NCBI GenBank assembly: GCA_015350385.1
Contig: WNKI01000003.1
Location: 912,592 to 976,591 of the forward strand
Length of the DNA stretch: 64,000 bases
Direction: 5' to 3'
Origin: Aculops lycopersici
Taxonomy: Eukaryota; Arthropoda; Arachnida; Trombidiformes; Eriophyidae
Both the position numbers and the translations under genes were made by a program. Positions 10,186-21,400 of the stretch are shown piece after piece (the first letter of the stretch is position 1; each line of letters opens with the position of its first letter). The notes under the pieces were generated by a model that had not been told where the DNA came from, ran no database searches, and saw only the letters and a list, made by a program, of their open reading frames with translations.

Positions 10186-11385
10186 ATGAAAGCGATTGCT
10201 AGCAAGGAGAGCAGATACAATCATCTCAGATCAATCAACTCATCTAAATCATTATCAACGGCTCCCGATGACCTTAGTGCCGATCACACTGCAAACCCCA
10301 GCCCAAATCCAACCCCTGTACATACTCATCAACCCAAATCAACTGGTGATATGTTTAAATTTATCGGCTTGATTCTTATCCTCGTACTTGTTGTACAGGC
10401 AACATCAAATCTATTACAAAAGCCAATATGTCACTTCCGAGAATGTTGTCATCCAAATGATGGCACTGGATATATCAACTACGAGAAAGGAGCTGAGAAA
10501 CTGCTCGAGAACATCAAGACCAAAGTATTTGGTCAGCCACTAATAGTTGAACCAATTTACAGATCAATACGAGCTCATCTATCGAGTGATAATCCACCGA
10601 GACCGCTTGTCATGTATTTTAGCGGTTGGACTGGAACCGGTAAGACATACGTTGCAAAGCTCATAGCATCTAGTCTGTACAAGGAGGGAATGAACTCTCG
10701 TTTTGTTAAATATATCTCATCAAGTTATCATTTTCCCATAAAGATTGAAGGAGAACATGAAATCTCCATCCAGAGACAGAGACTACGTGACTTGATCAAA
10801 GAGACTGTCTCGAAATGTGAACGAAGTCTCATAATACTAGATGAACTCGACAAGCTCCCGTCCGGAGTTATCGATAGTTTGCAACCACTGCTAGATTACC
10901 TCGACGATATTGATGGTGTTCGTTACAACAAGGCAATATTCATATTTCTGTCGAACACTGGTGCGGAAACGCTCAATACATTGGCATACAAGATGTACAC
11001 TGAGGGCAAGGAGAGAAAAGACTTGTCAAGTAAGGACATTGAAGGTATACTTATCAAAGAATCCTTCAACGAATCTGGAGGATTGCGCAAAAGTAGTTTG
11101 TTACAAAGACATAGCATTGGAGTCTTCGTTCCATTTTTACCCCTAGAAAGACAGCATGTCAAATATTGTATTAAGAATGAAATTGATAACCAATACGTGA
11201 TACCAGATGATCTGGACAAGCTCATCGATGAGATTGCAGATGAGATAATATTTTTCCCTGAAGATTCAAGATTGTATTCGAAATCTGGATGCAAAGGGGT
11301 TCGTGATAAAGTGATTAACTACATCGGGCCGCCCGTTTACTTGGGCCAAACATCCAGTGATAAGTACTCAAGAACTGACCTCTAA
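10186..11385 (+). CDS. Torsin-family AAA+ ATPase
   Basis: A 399-residue torsin, an ATPase of the ER lumen and nuclear envelope that needs LAP1/LULL1-type cofactors. An in-frame ATG at 10351 (residue 56) begins MFKFIGLILILVLVVQA, a better signal peptide, so the mature product may start there rather than at 10186. Walker A is GWTGTGKT (147-154), Walker B is LIILDELDKL with D219-E220, sensor 1 is FLSN with N257, and the torsin sensor-2 region is GCKGV with C369 and K370. RHSIGVFVPFLPLERQHVKYCI matches the torsin small-domain entry. Torsins I recall carry GKN in Walker A; Thr here is the classic AAA+ form. The torsin core is intact. I cannot assign a numbered paralogue. Confidence 0.92.
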   Translation: MKAIASKESRYNHLRSINSSKSLSTAPDDLSADHTANPSPNPTPVHTHQPKSTGDMFKFIGLILILVLVVQATSNLLQKPICHFRECCHPNDGTGYINYEKGAEKLLENIKTKVFGQPLIVEPIYRSIRAHLSSDNPPRPLVMYFSGWTGTGKTYVAKLIASSLYKEGMNSRFVKYISSSYHFPIKIEGEHEISIQRQRLRDLIKETVSKCERSLIILDELDKLPSGVIDSLQPLLDYLDDIDGVRYNKAIFIFLSNTGAETLNTLAYKMYTEGKERKDLSSKDIEGILIKESFNESGGLRKSSLLQRHSIGVFVPFLPLERQHVKYCIKNEIDNQYVIPDDLDKLIDEIADEIIFFPEDSRLYSKSGCKGVRDKVINYIGPPVYLGQTSSDKYSRTDL

Positions 11386-11700
11386 TGATGATTGCACCCG
11401 ATTCATAATTATGGCCGAAATATAATCTCAAGATGCACAATTTTCTCCTCAATTCTTCAATATTGATCAGACAGATGGATTATACTAAAGCGAAACTGAC
11501 GAGATCCAGAGAGATTATGTATTTTATTATCATTTAACCTGCGCTTAAACATGAATATATGGAAGAAGTCGATAGTCTCGACTTTCGAGTTATTACTGCC
11601 AAGATTGCATCAAAAGGTTATGCATCGCGAAGTTAGATGTTATTTAAATTCGTAGTTTTCGTTGTATCTCGTCATTGTGTTACAGGTTAAAATATTGTTT
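11386..11700. other. Convergent flank of torsin and calponin gene
   Basis: AT-rich DNA of 315 bases between the torsin stop codon and the 3' end of the minus-strand calponin-family gene. I see no coding signal or repeat. Confidence 0.6.
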
Positions 11701-12652
11701 TTATTCTTGCTCCTCCTCGCCATTCTCCTTGTTCTCTGGCTCTTGCCACTCGCCAAGACCCTCCTTGTCCTCGACACAGGTGTTGGCAAACCTAGGATAT
11801 TTCAAGTTTGGGATCAGAAGAGTTAATATTACCGTTTAGAGATTATGGATTCAATTTGAACTAGTAGAATAGAAATCAAATAAATCATAAAATACTTACA
11901 TGATATCACGAGCCCTTCCAATACGCAACCCTTTTTGTGTAGCAAATTTGTTTGTACCAGCTTGAAGGGGTACAATACCTTCACTGGCGCGTAACTTCTC
12001 CTCTGGCCAGTCCTTGATTTGTCCAGCTGGCTTAGGGCCCAAGTAGGGACCCTCCCATTCTGGGTGATCGTAGATAGCTTTGCCGAGGAAAATCATGGTC
12101 TTGATTACATTAGGGATTCCTGTCTTCTCATGTAAATCCTCAACCGAGAACAATTTGTCATCGGGAACTCCATAGGCTCTAGCTGCGTCAATAAACGCCT
12201 GAATATTCGCCCTTTGATTGTCTTTTGTCCATGGCTTTTGGATTTTGCTTACGGAACCTGGCTTAAGGGTGTTGATAACCCTGCAAAGTAGAACTCCGTC
12301 GCGCAGTAGGTCATCGAAATCTTTTGGTGGGATTGGGTCGTTTAGAACGGCCTCGATCCACAAGGCAATCTCGGATTCGACATACTTGTTGCGTTCGCCA
12401 AGATGCTGTTGTGTTCATTTTGTTTAGTTGAGTTGACGGAAATTTTGAGGTAGAGATCGAGAGGAGAGATTTGAATTAGTGTTTGCTCGATAATTTTGCT
12501 TCAATCTTCAAATGTATCAACCTTATGAGATTGATAATTCAAAATCTTGTTATGCATGTAAACTAAAACTTGTTGCATTAGAAAGTCCTAGAGAAACTCA
12601 CTTTTTCGGCGTTCAAAAACTGGAGGCCGGTTGTTACTGATCTGTTGGCCAT
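11701..12652 (-). CDS. Muscle calponin/transgelin-like protein (Mp20 family), three exons
   Basis: Spliced minus-strand gene. Exon 1 is 12652-12602 and ends AAA|GTGAGT. Exon 2 is 12405-11900, after acceptor ACAACAG, and ends AT|GTAAGT. Exon 3 is 11791-11701, after acceptor TATCCTAG. The joined frame totals 648 bases, 215 residues plus stop. The N-terminus MANRSVTTGLQFLNAEK leads into a single calponin-homology domain (HLGERNKYVESEIALWIEAV to FLGKAIYDHPEW). One calponin repeat follows (GIVPLQAGTNKFATQKG), then a short Glu-rich tail. This is the layout of insect muscle protein 20 and transgelins, actin-binding proteins of muscle. AATAAA (11700-11705, minus) overlaps the TAA stop. It is the clearest multi-intron gene in the window. 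Confidence 0.9.
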
Positions 12653-15434
12653 TTTGATTCTTGATTAATCTAGTGAACTTCGCTTGAGGTTCTTAGTGGT
12701 TCTATGAAGTTTGAGAGACTAATTGAGACTAATCGCTATAAATTGCGACGACTAAGAAAAGATTGATCCGCTAGTGGGAGGGAAAAACACGCGCAAATTG
12801 TTTCAATCGAAAGGCTTTCTGCTGGCTTAGCAATGAAGACGACGTTGATTTCTCATTGACGATCAAGTGCAATAGCAGTAGTAATCTAAACCTGCCGTCC
12901 AAATCTCCAGCAGAGAGGGAGATAGAATAGGAGAAGGAGGTATACAGTTAGTGTATAGTGTTTAGCAAGGCACAAAGTGGTGGAGGCCGCCAGGCATGGG
13001 GTTTCTGAAGACTGCGCGCCCAGCGTAGGTACCTAGGGGCGTTGTTGGCGCGCACCCATAGCCATGGCTACTGCTGCTCTCCCATTCTCTTCCAACTCGA
13101 GTCCCATCGCACAGCTACCCTCCCTTGAATTGAATTTGCATTGCCACGTAAGGAGAATCGACCCAGAGCTTATCTTCTCGAAGTGTGCAACTATCTCTCT
13201 CTCTCTCTCGCTCTCTGGCAATTTCGAGACCACACAGGCTTGTTGATCCAGCATGACGAGCGACTCAAGGGGCGATGCGCACAGTAAGACTCAAGGATAA
13301 TTGAGAGAATGAAGGCAGCTAACTAACCGACTGACTGACGGGCTAGGTAGAGCCTCGCAGTGCCTTAACGACCGACGAAGAAGTAACGACCGACAACATA
13401 ATGGTGTTGTTCATCTAAAGTTGAAAACTCTGTCGCCTAGTGAGTGTAACGATTACTTCTGCCTTGATGCAGCCACAACCAAGACGACGAGAAAGACAAT
13501 TTTTTGTCTCAGAGAACTCAAATTGAAAGGCACTACTCATGTAGCCTACACATTCATCTCTTTTTCGCCTGAGGCCACACAGGAGAGAATCTACTCAAGC
13601 GGCGGGTTTGTAATAATCATCCATATTGATGCTCGCGGCAACGCTGCCGCCAACTGGAGACTTTGAATGCAATATCAACATGGCGCCTAGCGACGTTTCG
13701 GAACGCTTAGTTAGTTAGTCGCTAGGTGAAGCATCCAAAGAGAGAAAAGAGAGACATCTGCAAACATACAAGGAATACTGACCTTGGCTCTGCATTAAAT
13801 TTGAGTCGTGATGAAGCTGGCATCGGTAGCGGCAGCGTCGCGAGTCGAAAGTCGAGCCGACCGAACTCAAAGTTTACGCACTAACTCGCTTGCTGGCGGG
13901 TGATGGCGACGCCGTAAAGTCTTACGCTTCTCCGGAGGCTCGCCAAATACAGTCAATTGCAAGAGTTCTGAGGCGAAAAGGCTGACTAGTTATCTTGGGG
14001 GCGCTCGCCAAGCTAGCTGCTTGTTGGATTTTGCCTGCCTGCCTGCCTGCTCCGTAACGCGCACTGTTTGCATTTGTTGCTTTGCTTTCTCTTTGGCAAC
14101 TTCGACAAGAGAAGCAGAGCACTAGAATACGCAGCCAGTAGACGGAATATAGTGGCGTAGCGGGATGCTCTGTGGTTGGGTGGCAAAACTCTCGACGCAA
14201 CTACTATTGCTACCACTACTACACTAGGCAAGTCGATACTTCGGTTGCTGTGAGTGGCGATGGTAGAAGTCATCGTCTTGGTTGGTCGGTAATTGTAACT
14301 CTCTCGCTTTTTTCCTAGATAGACTAACATACACACAGATTGATGATGGCCGCGATGAGTTCGGCAGAGCTACTTCATGGATCTTGTAGAGATAGGCACA
14401 AGTCTCCCTATCTCTTAAAATTGATGATGCCACGACGTCAGTGCGTATCATAGGCCATTCCACTATCCATGCTCATCAGGCATTGTTGTCAGTGTTGTTT
14501 GTTGATGCAAGGCTATTCATGGCGACTAATTAATAAGCAGCTAGGAGCAAAGGTGTTGCCGGCTAACTGTAGAGACCGCGTTGTTTTGGGAGATAATAAT
14601 ATAACAGGTAGATCGAAGTTGGCAGGCGAGAAGGCTGGCTTTCGAAGGCTGATTGCATTGTTGTTGTTGTTGTGTTAGCCGGCGACGACTCTTCGACGAC
14701 ATTTTTGCAAACCAAGTCGCTAGGCGCGCGCCTGCAGACAGCACTAATCCCTTGCGCGAATGTCAACAAAGTCCTCCCGACTTGAGAAGTTTGAAGAGCG
14801 CGCGCTGAAAAAAATGATGCTTGCTTATTGGGTCGCATCGCTTCTCTTGTTTCGCTTTTGATCTCTGCTCTGCTTCTTCTTCTTGTTCTTCTTGGGCAAG
14901 CGATGCAAAGCAACAGGCGCAAACAAACAGAAGCGGCGAGCCAAAGAGAGAAAGTGAGGTGAGTTTTTTAGCGGTCGTGAAAGCAACACGCAATGAGATT
15001 TTAGTGCGTGCGTCTGCGTGCATTGAGTGCGACAAAAATCGCATTGAGAAATGCATCCAATTTCGCGACTGAAGCACCAGCGCGCATTCTCACCTCTTCG
15101 CCTGTCTTCTCTTCTTTCCCCTTTACTTATGTGCGAGCAAACGCGTGTATTTGAGCGAATCCACAATCCTCAAATCCCAGATCCCCTTACCTGCCCGCCC
15201 CTCAAATCCGCTCAACTATTCACGAGCCGCACCATTGCCACTAACCATCTATTAGCACCATTCGAAGTGGTGGCTTCAGCACCACCACCGTGACCATCTG
15301 CCACGACCATTCATCGCAGTGAGAAGCCATAGATTAAACAGGAACGGCGGCATAGCTGTGCTTCATAGGGAACGACAACAACAACAACAACATCAGCAGC
15401 AGCAACAACAACAACAGCGCCTCTGCCGGCGGAC
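12653..15434. other. Divergent intergenic region, calponin gene / thymidylate kinase
   Basis: About 2.8 kb of non-coding DNA that should hold the muscle gene promoter (left) and the kinase promoter (right). It has a CT-rich run at about 13192-13214 and tetranucleotide-periodic patches at 13317-13350 and 14033-14050 (GCCT units). Open frames are short and conflict on both strands. No RNA gene recognised. Confidence 0.5.
15371..15420 (+). repeat. CAA/CAG trinucleotide tract
   Basis: Imperfect CAA/CAG/CAT run just upstream of the first in-frame ATG of the thymidylate kinase frame, probably in its 5' UTR. Confidence 0.7.
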
Positions 15435-16829
15435 ATGCCGAAGCCGGTCTCGAATCCTCGTGGAGGCCATGTCGACACGAGCACCGTGGATCCACAGAAG
15501 TACATTAACGAGCTCATGCTTCGAGTCCGTGGCCTTGTAGTGGAAGTTGAAGACAAACACATAGATTTGAAGCAAAAGTTAGATGATCTGGCAGCGAGTA
15601 CTGGACCTAGTAGTAGTACAAACTCCTCAGATAGCTACCTTTACTCGCTAAATTCATTGACCAACACTGCAACTGCATCGCCAATTGACGAACCCTCAGC
15701 AGCAACCACTGCCACCCTTAGCACTGGGTGTCTATCGAGTGTAACGACAACCGGATCTACAAGGCCTCCCTCCTACAAGACTGCCATACGACCAGCCGAC
15801 TCTTCCAGGGGTCAAGCAACACTCACAACAAGCAACAGGCAATCATCTACCTCGCGAACCAGGCACCAGCAAGAGTGTCTGCACCAAACGCATTCCCATC
15901 AAAGTGGCCACCATCATCACCACCACCACCACCACCATCAGCATAACCACGACATTGATCAACATTACCACCAACAAGAGATACCTCAACGACCGCCTAG
16001 AACTCGTACACGAGCTCAAAGAATATCAAATTCTCCAGCGGCAACAACCACGACAGCAACATTACCAAGACAAGGGGCAACTATCTCATCGTCCACTCAA
16101 ACCAGCGATACTACAGAGAATTTGCGTCGACTTAACAAACATATTATATCTATACTCAACAGAAACACCATGAGCCCATCAAACGGGTTAGCGCGTGGCG
16201 CACTAATTGTCCTCGAAGGATTGGATCGAGTTGGAAAGTCAACTCTTGCGAGCAAACTTTGTGGTCACCTGGAGAGAATCAAGGTGCCAGTTTCTTATTG
16301 CAGATTTCCAGATAGAACTACTCCAGTGGGTCAGCTTATTGACACCTTTCTCAAAAATGGAATTAAACGGGTTGATGATCATACAATGCATCTTTTGTTC
16401 AGTGCCAACAGGTGGGAAATGGATAAGAGCATCAGGCACTCAATAGCTCAAGGCACCACTGTTATATTAGATAGATACTCATATTCAGGTATTGCATACA
16501 GTAGCGCGAAGTCTGAACTTACTATGGACTGGTGTCGCAACACTGAAAGAGGTCTGCCAAAACCGGATCTAGTTATATACTTGGAGCTCCCCAAGGAAGC
16601 GCAATACACGAGACCAGGTTTCGGGGACGAACGTTATGAGACTGAGGAGTACCAAGATATTGTCAGGCAACAGTACGAGAAGATAATTTCGAGTAGCCAA
16701 GAGAAGTGGCTGCGGATTGATGTTGAAAACAAGAGTCCAGACCAAGTTCTTGGTGAGGTAATAATGCCTGTGAAGCGATGTCTCGAATCTAGTGCAAATA
16801 CTGAATTGTGTGACTTGGAATTCCGCTAA
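15435..16829 (+). CDS. DTYMK: Thymidylate kinase with a long low-complexity N-terminal extension
   Basis: The 464-residue frame has its catalytic part at about 246-464. It shows P-loop EGLDRVGKST (261-270), FPDRT, LLFSANRW, the DRYSYSG motif (DR(Y/H) class) and LPKPDLVIYLEL. These identify dTMP kinase, which makes dTDP for DNA synthesis. An internal ATG at 16170 begins MSPSNGLARGALIVLEGLD, the normal family start, so a compact ~219-residue enzyme could come from that ATG. Residues 1-245 hold a short helical segment (about 17-50, KYINELMLRVRGLVVEVEDKH) that I do not recognise. Ser/Thr-rich sequence follows, with a poly-His tract (GHHHHHHHHHHQHNH) encoded by 15907-15950. The extension may be translated, be a separate exon product, or be an unspliced 5' region. 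Confidence 0.88.
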   Translation: MPKPVSNPRGGHVDTSTVDPQKYINELMLRVRGLVVEVEDKHIDLKQKLDDLAASTGPSSSTNSSDSYLYSLNSLTNTATASPIDEPSAATTATLSTGCLSSVTTTGSTRPPSYKTAIRPADSSRGQATLTTSNRQSSTSRTRHQQECLHQTHSHQSGHHHHHHHHHHQHNHDIDQHYHQQEIPQRPPRTRTRAQRISNSPAATTTTATLPRQGATISSSTQTSDTTENLRRLNKHIISILNRNTMSPSNGLARGALIVLEGLDRVGKSTLASKLCGHLERIKVPVSYCRFPDRTTPVGQLIDTFLKNGIKRVDDHTMHLLFSANRWEMDKSIRHSIAQGTTVILDRYSYSGIAYSSAKSELTMDWCRNTERGLPKPDLVIYLELPKEAQYTRPGFGDERYETEEYQDIVRQQYEKIISSSQEKWLRIDVENKSPDQVLGEVIMPVKRCLESSANTELCDLEFR

Positions 16830-17095
16830 GTTGTCGCCAGAATATATCTAAAATATATCGATAATGCTACGGGTATGCTATTTCTCAAAATTGAATAACA
16901 TCGTTATATTAAACTTACATCATATAACTTATTATAAGCAAATTAACCACAAGGGACCTCCACGACTTACAGAATGAGATGATTGATGAGATTAAACTTG
17001 AAGAAATAATTTAATTATCCAATAGATTCCTTATACATATGTGCACTTTCTTTACCATTTATGATAGTAGTCACCATCGAATTGAGAGTGATTAT
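16830..17095. other. Convergent flank of DTYMK and DPM1
   Basis: AT-rich 3' flank shared by two converging genes. Nothing else is seen. Confidence 0.6.
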
Positions 17096-17800
17096 CTAAT
17101 ATCTAATCACTAAATCAACCACTCCGAAAAGAAATCTTACTATCTCCTCTATACCCATTTTGGACTGACCGTAAACACGATCCACGAAGCTTATGGGAAC
17201 CTCGGCAATCTTGTAACCTAATTGCTCGGCAAGAACTATTATTTCCATCTGAAACGCGTAACCCTTGCTCTTGGACATGCCAATGAGTTTTGTAAGGACG
17301 GATTTTTTGTATAATCTAAAACTACCTGTCAAATCTGATACACTCGGACCGAGAGCCATTTGGGTGAGAACATTTGCGCCACAAGATGTCAGCTTTCTCT
17401 TGAAGTCCCAGCCACTGACTCCACCATCCCCAGCATATCTAGTGCCAGTTACGATATCATAGTTGCCTTTCCTCTGAAGTTTGATAAATTCTGGAATGAA
17501 CTTTGGATGGTGGCTGAGGTCGGCATCCATCAGAACGATAAAATCGCCAACAGCTAGATCGAGTCCAGCCTTGTAGGCTGTACCCAAACCCAACTTCTCA
17601 CCTCTATTTAGAATGACTATGTGATCTGATCCATAGATTTGTTGTAATTGGTTCGCTACTTGTAAGGTTCCATCAGGTGAGCCATCCTCGATTATAATAA
17701 TCTCAAACTCTTCGTCTTTCAAATATTTAAACAACAACCACACAATGAGTGGTAGATTTTCTTTCTCGTTGTATGTGGGCAATATAATGGAAAGCTTCAT
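17096..17800 (-). CDS. DPM1: Dolichol-phosphate mannosyltransferase subunit 1
   Basis: Intronless 234-residue GT2-family enzyme that transfers mannose from GDP-mannose to dolichol phosphate on the cytosolic face of the ER, feeding N-glycans, GPI anchors and O-mannosylation. Visible motifs: LPTYNEKENLP (7-17), IIEDGSPDGT (37-45), GLGTAYKAGL, and the metal-binding DADLSHHP (92-99). Later ones are GTRYAGDGGVSGW, DLTGSFRLYKK and GYAFQMEI, ending IVRFLFGVVDLVIRY. There is no C-terminal membrane segment, so it is the short animal type that depends on DPM2/DPM3 for ER anchoring. Length is close to other animal DPM1 proteins (about 240-260). Confidence 0.96.
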   Translation of the reverse strand: MKLSIILPTYNEKENLPLIVWLLFKYLKDEEFEIIIIEDGSPDGTLQVANQLQQIYGSDHIVILNRGEKLGLGTAYKAGLDLAVGDFIVLMDADLSHHPKFIPEFIKLQRKGNYDIVTGTRYAGDGGVSGWDFKRKLTSCGANVLTQMALGPSVSDLTGSFRLYKKSVLTKLIGMSKSKGYAFQMEIIVLAEQLGYKIAEVPISFVDRVYGQSKMGIEEIVRFLFGVVDLVIRY

Positions 17801-18458
17801 CTTGTGGCACGAATATTCAAGTAAAAATATTATTCATCTAATAAGACATGTTAGTCTGGGAGTTCGATCTAAGGAAGTCGAGTTTTTGTTATGATCTGTT
17901 TTGTTACCATCTCAGCAACACAGGAGAAAGGAGATTCACGTGGATTTCAGAATTCAGTAATTTGTGAGCTGTCAGCGGCGGCCAGGAGTGCAACAAGCGT
18001 GCAGGTTCAGCGTTAGCCTCATTAGACTGCTCGCTTAGATCGGCTTATATCTTTTGGGACTCGAAGCAGAGCCTTAAGACATCAGTGCCACTCCATCGGT
18101 GTGAAAGGGAACCAAGTTCCAAGGAGTCATGAGATAGATTGCGTTATTTTGTTTCCTCCATTCGTTTTTATGGAAGCAAAGATATCTCATCGACTTTTAG
18201 CAGCACGCAAATCTCAGTGGATTTGTGGCGACCTAGAGAAATTCTATAACAATTGAATTTGTCGAAAAGGATGGAATAAACCGTATCAATCGTTTTGTGG
18301 CCACTAAACTGTGGACACAACTCATCGGGAAATCCACCAAAAAATTGGTACCATTAGGGATTTGGTGAGATCACAAAATCTGATTCCAAGAACTCTCGAT
18401 ATTTACTCCACTCGCTCGCAGGCTAGTTTCTACTAAATCTGTCGTTTTCAACCACATG

Positions 18459-18484
18459 GCATGCTATAGCTTAGCATAGCATGC
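18459..18484. repeat. Short inverted repeat, 9-bp arms
   Basis: Arms GCATGCTAT (18459-18467) and ATAGCATGC (18476-18484) are perfect reverse complements around an 8-base loop. Possibly a protein-binding palindrome or chance. Confidence 0.5.
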
Positions 18485-21400
18485 AACTTCCGACTCTCAA
18501 GTTGTTGAGTAAGACTCCATTCATCTTATTCTAATCGATGGCACGCGTTTCTCTGAAGCTGATTTGATGCAATCGCTTCCGTTGCGCAAGGAGTCAACTT
18601 CATCGCTCATATGTGAATCGAAATTTCCTTTTCAGATTTCCAGGCAAAGGCGAAAATTCTGTTCAATTTCCAACCAAACAATTCCATTCTTTTGCTCTCG
18701 CCATCGACGAACCCTCAAAGTTCCAAAATCAATTTCATCCTCGACGACACACACACACACGCACAATTGCCGCTAACGCCACCACCACCTCCGACAGCCC
18801 ACTTGCTTGCCTATGATCGATTTTCGATGTCGTCGCCTTTTTCATCCACCATCCAAACTGACCATTGACTTGGCCCTCTTTGTAGTCCGGCGTCTGTGTT
18901 GCGTCGCTTGCTGGACCGACCACGCAAGTTGGCAAGTCTAGATTGTATCTCGCAATTGGAAGTAAGATGATCGGAGGCGCAAATCATGGTCGCTGGCCCA
19001 TGGAGTCCCAGTTATTAATTTCCAAATCGCAGCGTCCTCCACGAATCGAAGACCACGACGTTGAAATTCGAAATTTTTCCTCCAATCTTCCCTCTTAAGT
19101 GATCAATTTCATTGACTGGCCGCCGCTCTTTCCACTGCCTTCACTGCCAGTGAGTCAATGATCCACAATGTAAAGTGTGGAAATTAAAAGGCAGAGCTAG
19201 AGAGTAGGCGAGCAGCGAGCGAGTGGTCAGCTCGAGATGTGCGATGACGCAACTGGCGCAAATCATTGTTATTGCACTTCCGCTAGAAGCTTCGACGTCG
19301 TCATCGTCGTCGTCTTCGCTCTAAATGCTGCTATACAATACTACTCTCTTCACCATGCACGTTCACTAAAACCCCCGAGTCACCGATGAGTTTACCTGCA
19401 AATCGATGGACCAACTCCAGAGGAAGCCTGCAAGTGGCAGGCGGTCATTGTGAGCTGACCGCCGGTTGGTATTCTTAGAGCTCTCTTGGAAATTGGTGCA
19501 AATGGCAGCTCCCAGTTTCTCTCATCACCTTAATTCGAGTTTATGGCGGACCAAGCATAAGGGGAAAGGGAGACTCTTGAGTGTGTTGAAGCTTGCAGTT
19601 GTAATCTGGCGCCTCTCAAGTTTTCCAAAGAAAGATTTTAGATTTCAGCTTGCAATGCTCAAGTTGCTGCCGTGAAGAAGTCGAGTCTTCAAACTATACC
19701 AAACCAAACCAAACCATTCTCTTCCCTCAATCCTCTGCCTTCCTCTCAGGTTCCAATCGGCGCGTGCCTCCTCAAGCGCCCGACCATTAGATGGTAACTA
19801 GATCCTGCCAGTGAAAGTCGGTGGCCGCTTGCGCTCGAGTTCAGTCTAATGGCATCAGGTAGCCGCCAGTTTTACTCACCCACTCGCTTTCCAGTCCCTC
19901 GAGAGTAAAACTGGACTAAGTAGAGGCCGATAGTTGGTCAGTTCTGCCTGGTGTTTCAAAGCTCGCTGGCCACCAACGCCGGCCAGGTAATTATTAATTC
20001 AGCTCCACTCCACCAAGATCCTAAAAGATTTTGCTCGCCAACTTTGAGAGAGACCGAGAGAGGAGCGAGACTTTGGAGGTCTAATGTGTGAGCAACTGAC
20101 CAAGGGAGGGGCCGATGGACACGAGCCAAAAGCTTTCAGGTGTTTTCTCGCCCAACGGCCACGACTTAGGTGCCCATTCTTTTCTCGCTAGCAAAGCAAA
20201 AGAGCCCTCTGCTAGAGGATTTGCAAACTTTGCAGGGCGGAAGTTGAAATTTGATAGCCTCCCGTTCGTTGGCGGAAGAGAAGAGGAGTGCGTCCGATAA
20301 TCAGGTGAATAATTTCTACCTATCGTCTAGACTCTCTCTCGCTTTCCCCGTAAAGAGAGCTTCAAGCGAAGCGGACTCTCTATACGAGAAAAGCTTGCGG
20401 TCAAGTTGGAGTGTTGTTGTCGCCATTGCCATCGTCACCGTAGAATCCAGCAAAAGAGATTCAACTTGCTGGTAGCGTTTCCAAGAAACTAGCAGTAGAA
20501 TCACATAAGAGCCAAGCACTTTCCTCTCTTATTCTCCAGTGTAACTTGAGAGGTTTACGACGCCAACGGGATAATAGATTTTTGTGCAAATTCAAATGAT
20601 AATTTAGTCGGCACCGGCGCTGGCCAATACAAAGCGCCAATTGGAATTCCGGCCAACGAGCCGAGCCAAGAGTTTGCCGCCAAGTTTGTTGGCTGGCAAG
20701 CAAACGATAAGATGGCTCCAACTTTACTTCCGCCTAAACTATTTACTCGCCCTCTCCCTCTCTCCACTAATTTCCACCAAAAGAATAGCATCATCCACTA
20801 CCAATCGCTCTCTTGCTAGGAGCTGACGCTAGTTTTAGTCCACCGACAGAGCAGTTGCAGTCATACTCGCTCCCAGCTCCTCGCCAAAAAATTGATCCCA
20901 ACTCAAGGAGGATGCGTCGCTATGTCCCCCACTTGCCATCTTTTCCATACAAAAAGATGACCACAGTTATATAGGCCTTAAAAGCCGACGATGAGCTCGA
21001 GCGTTTGGGGCAAGTTGAGGTCGTTGTCGTCGTGTTGGTCGCCGCGTCATCATCTTTATCGCGTTTCCTCCGCTTGTTTGCCCTGCATCCACCGGCCGAC
21101 TGGCCAGCCACTTGGCTTGTGAGCCTCGAGTGCGATGAGACTGGAGGAGAGGAAGGAATGAGATGGGTCAATAAGATTCAGGGCAAAAGATGGACAAAAA
21201 ATGAACGCTTGAGGCGGCGACAAGGATGACCAGGAAAAAAGGAGGAAAGTTTTCCAAGTTTGGATGTTCGGTGATTGTAACGATGACTGTAGACGTGATA
21301 GCGACGATGAGTTGGGTTGACTTGAGTTTAGTTTAGTTGAGTTGAGCCGAAGCAAAAGGATGGCCGCCAACGGAAACCACTTTGCTCTCCAATTTGGAGA

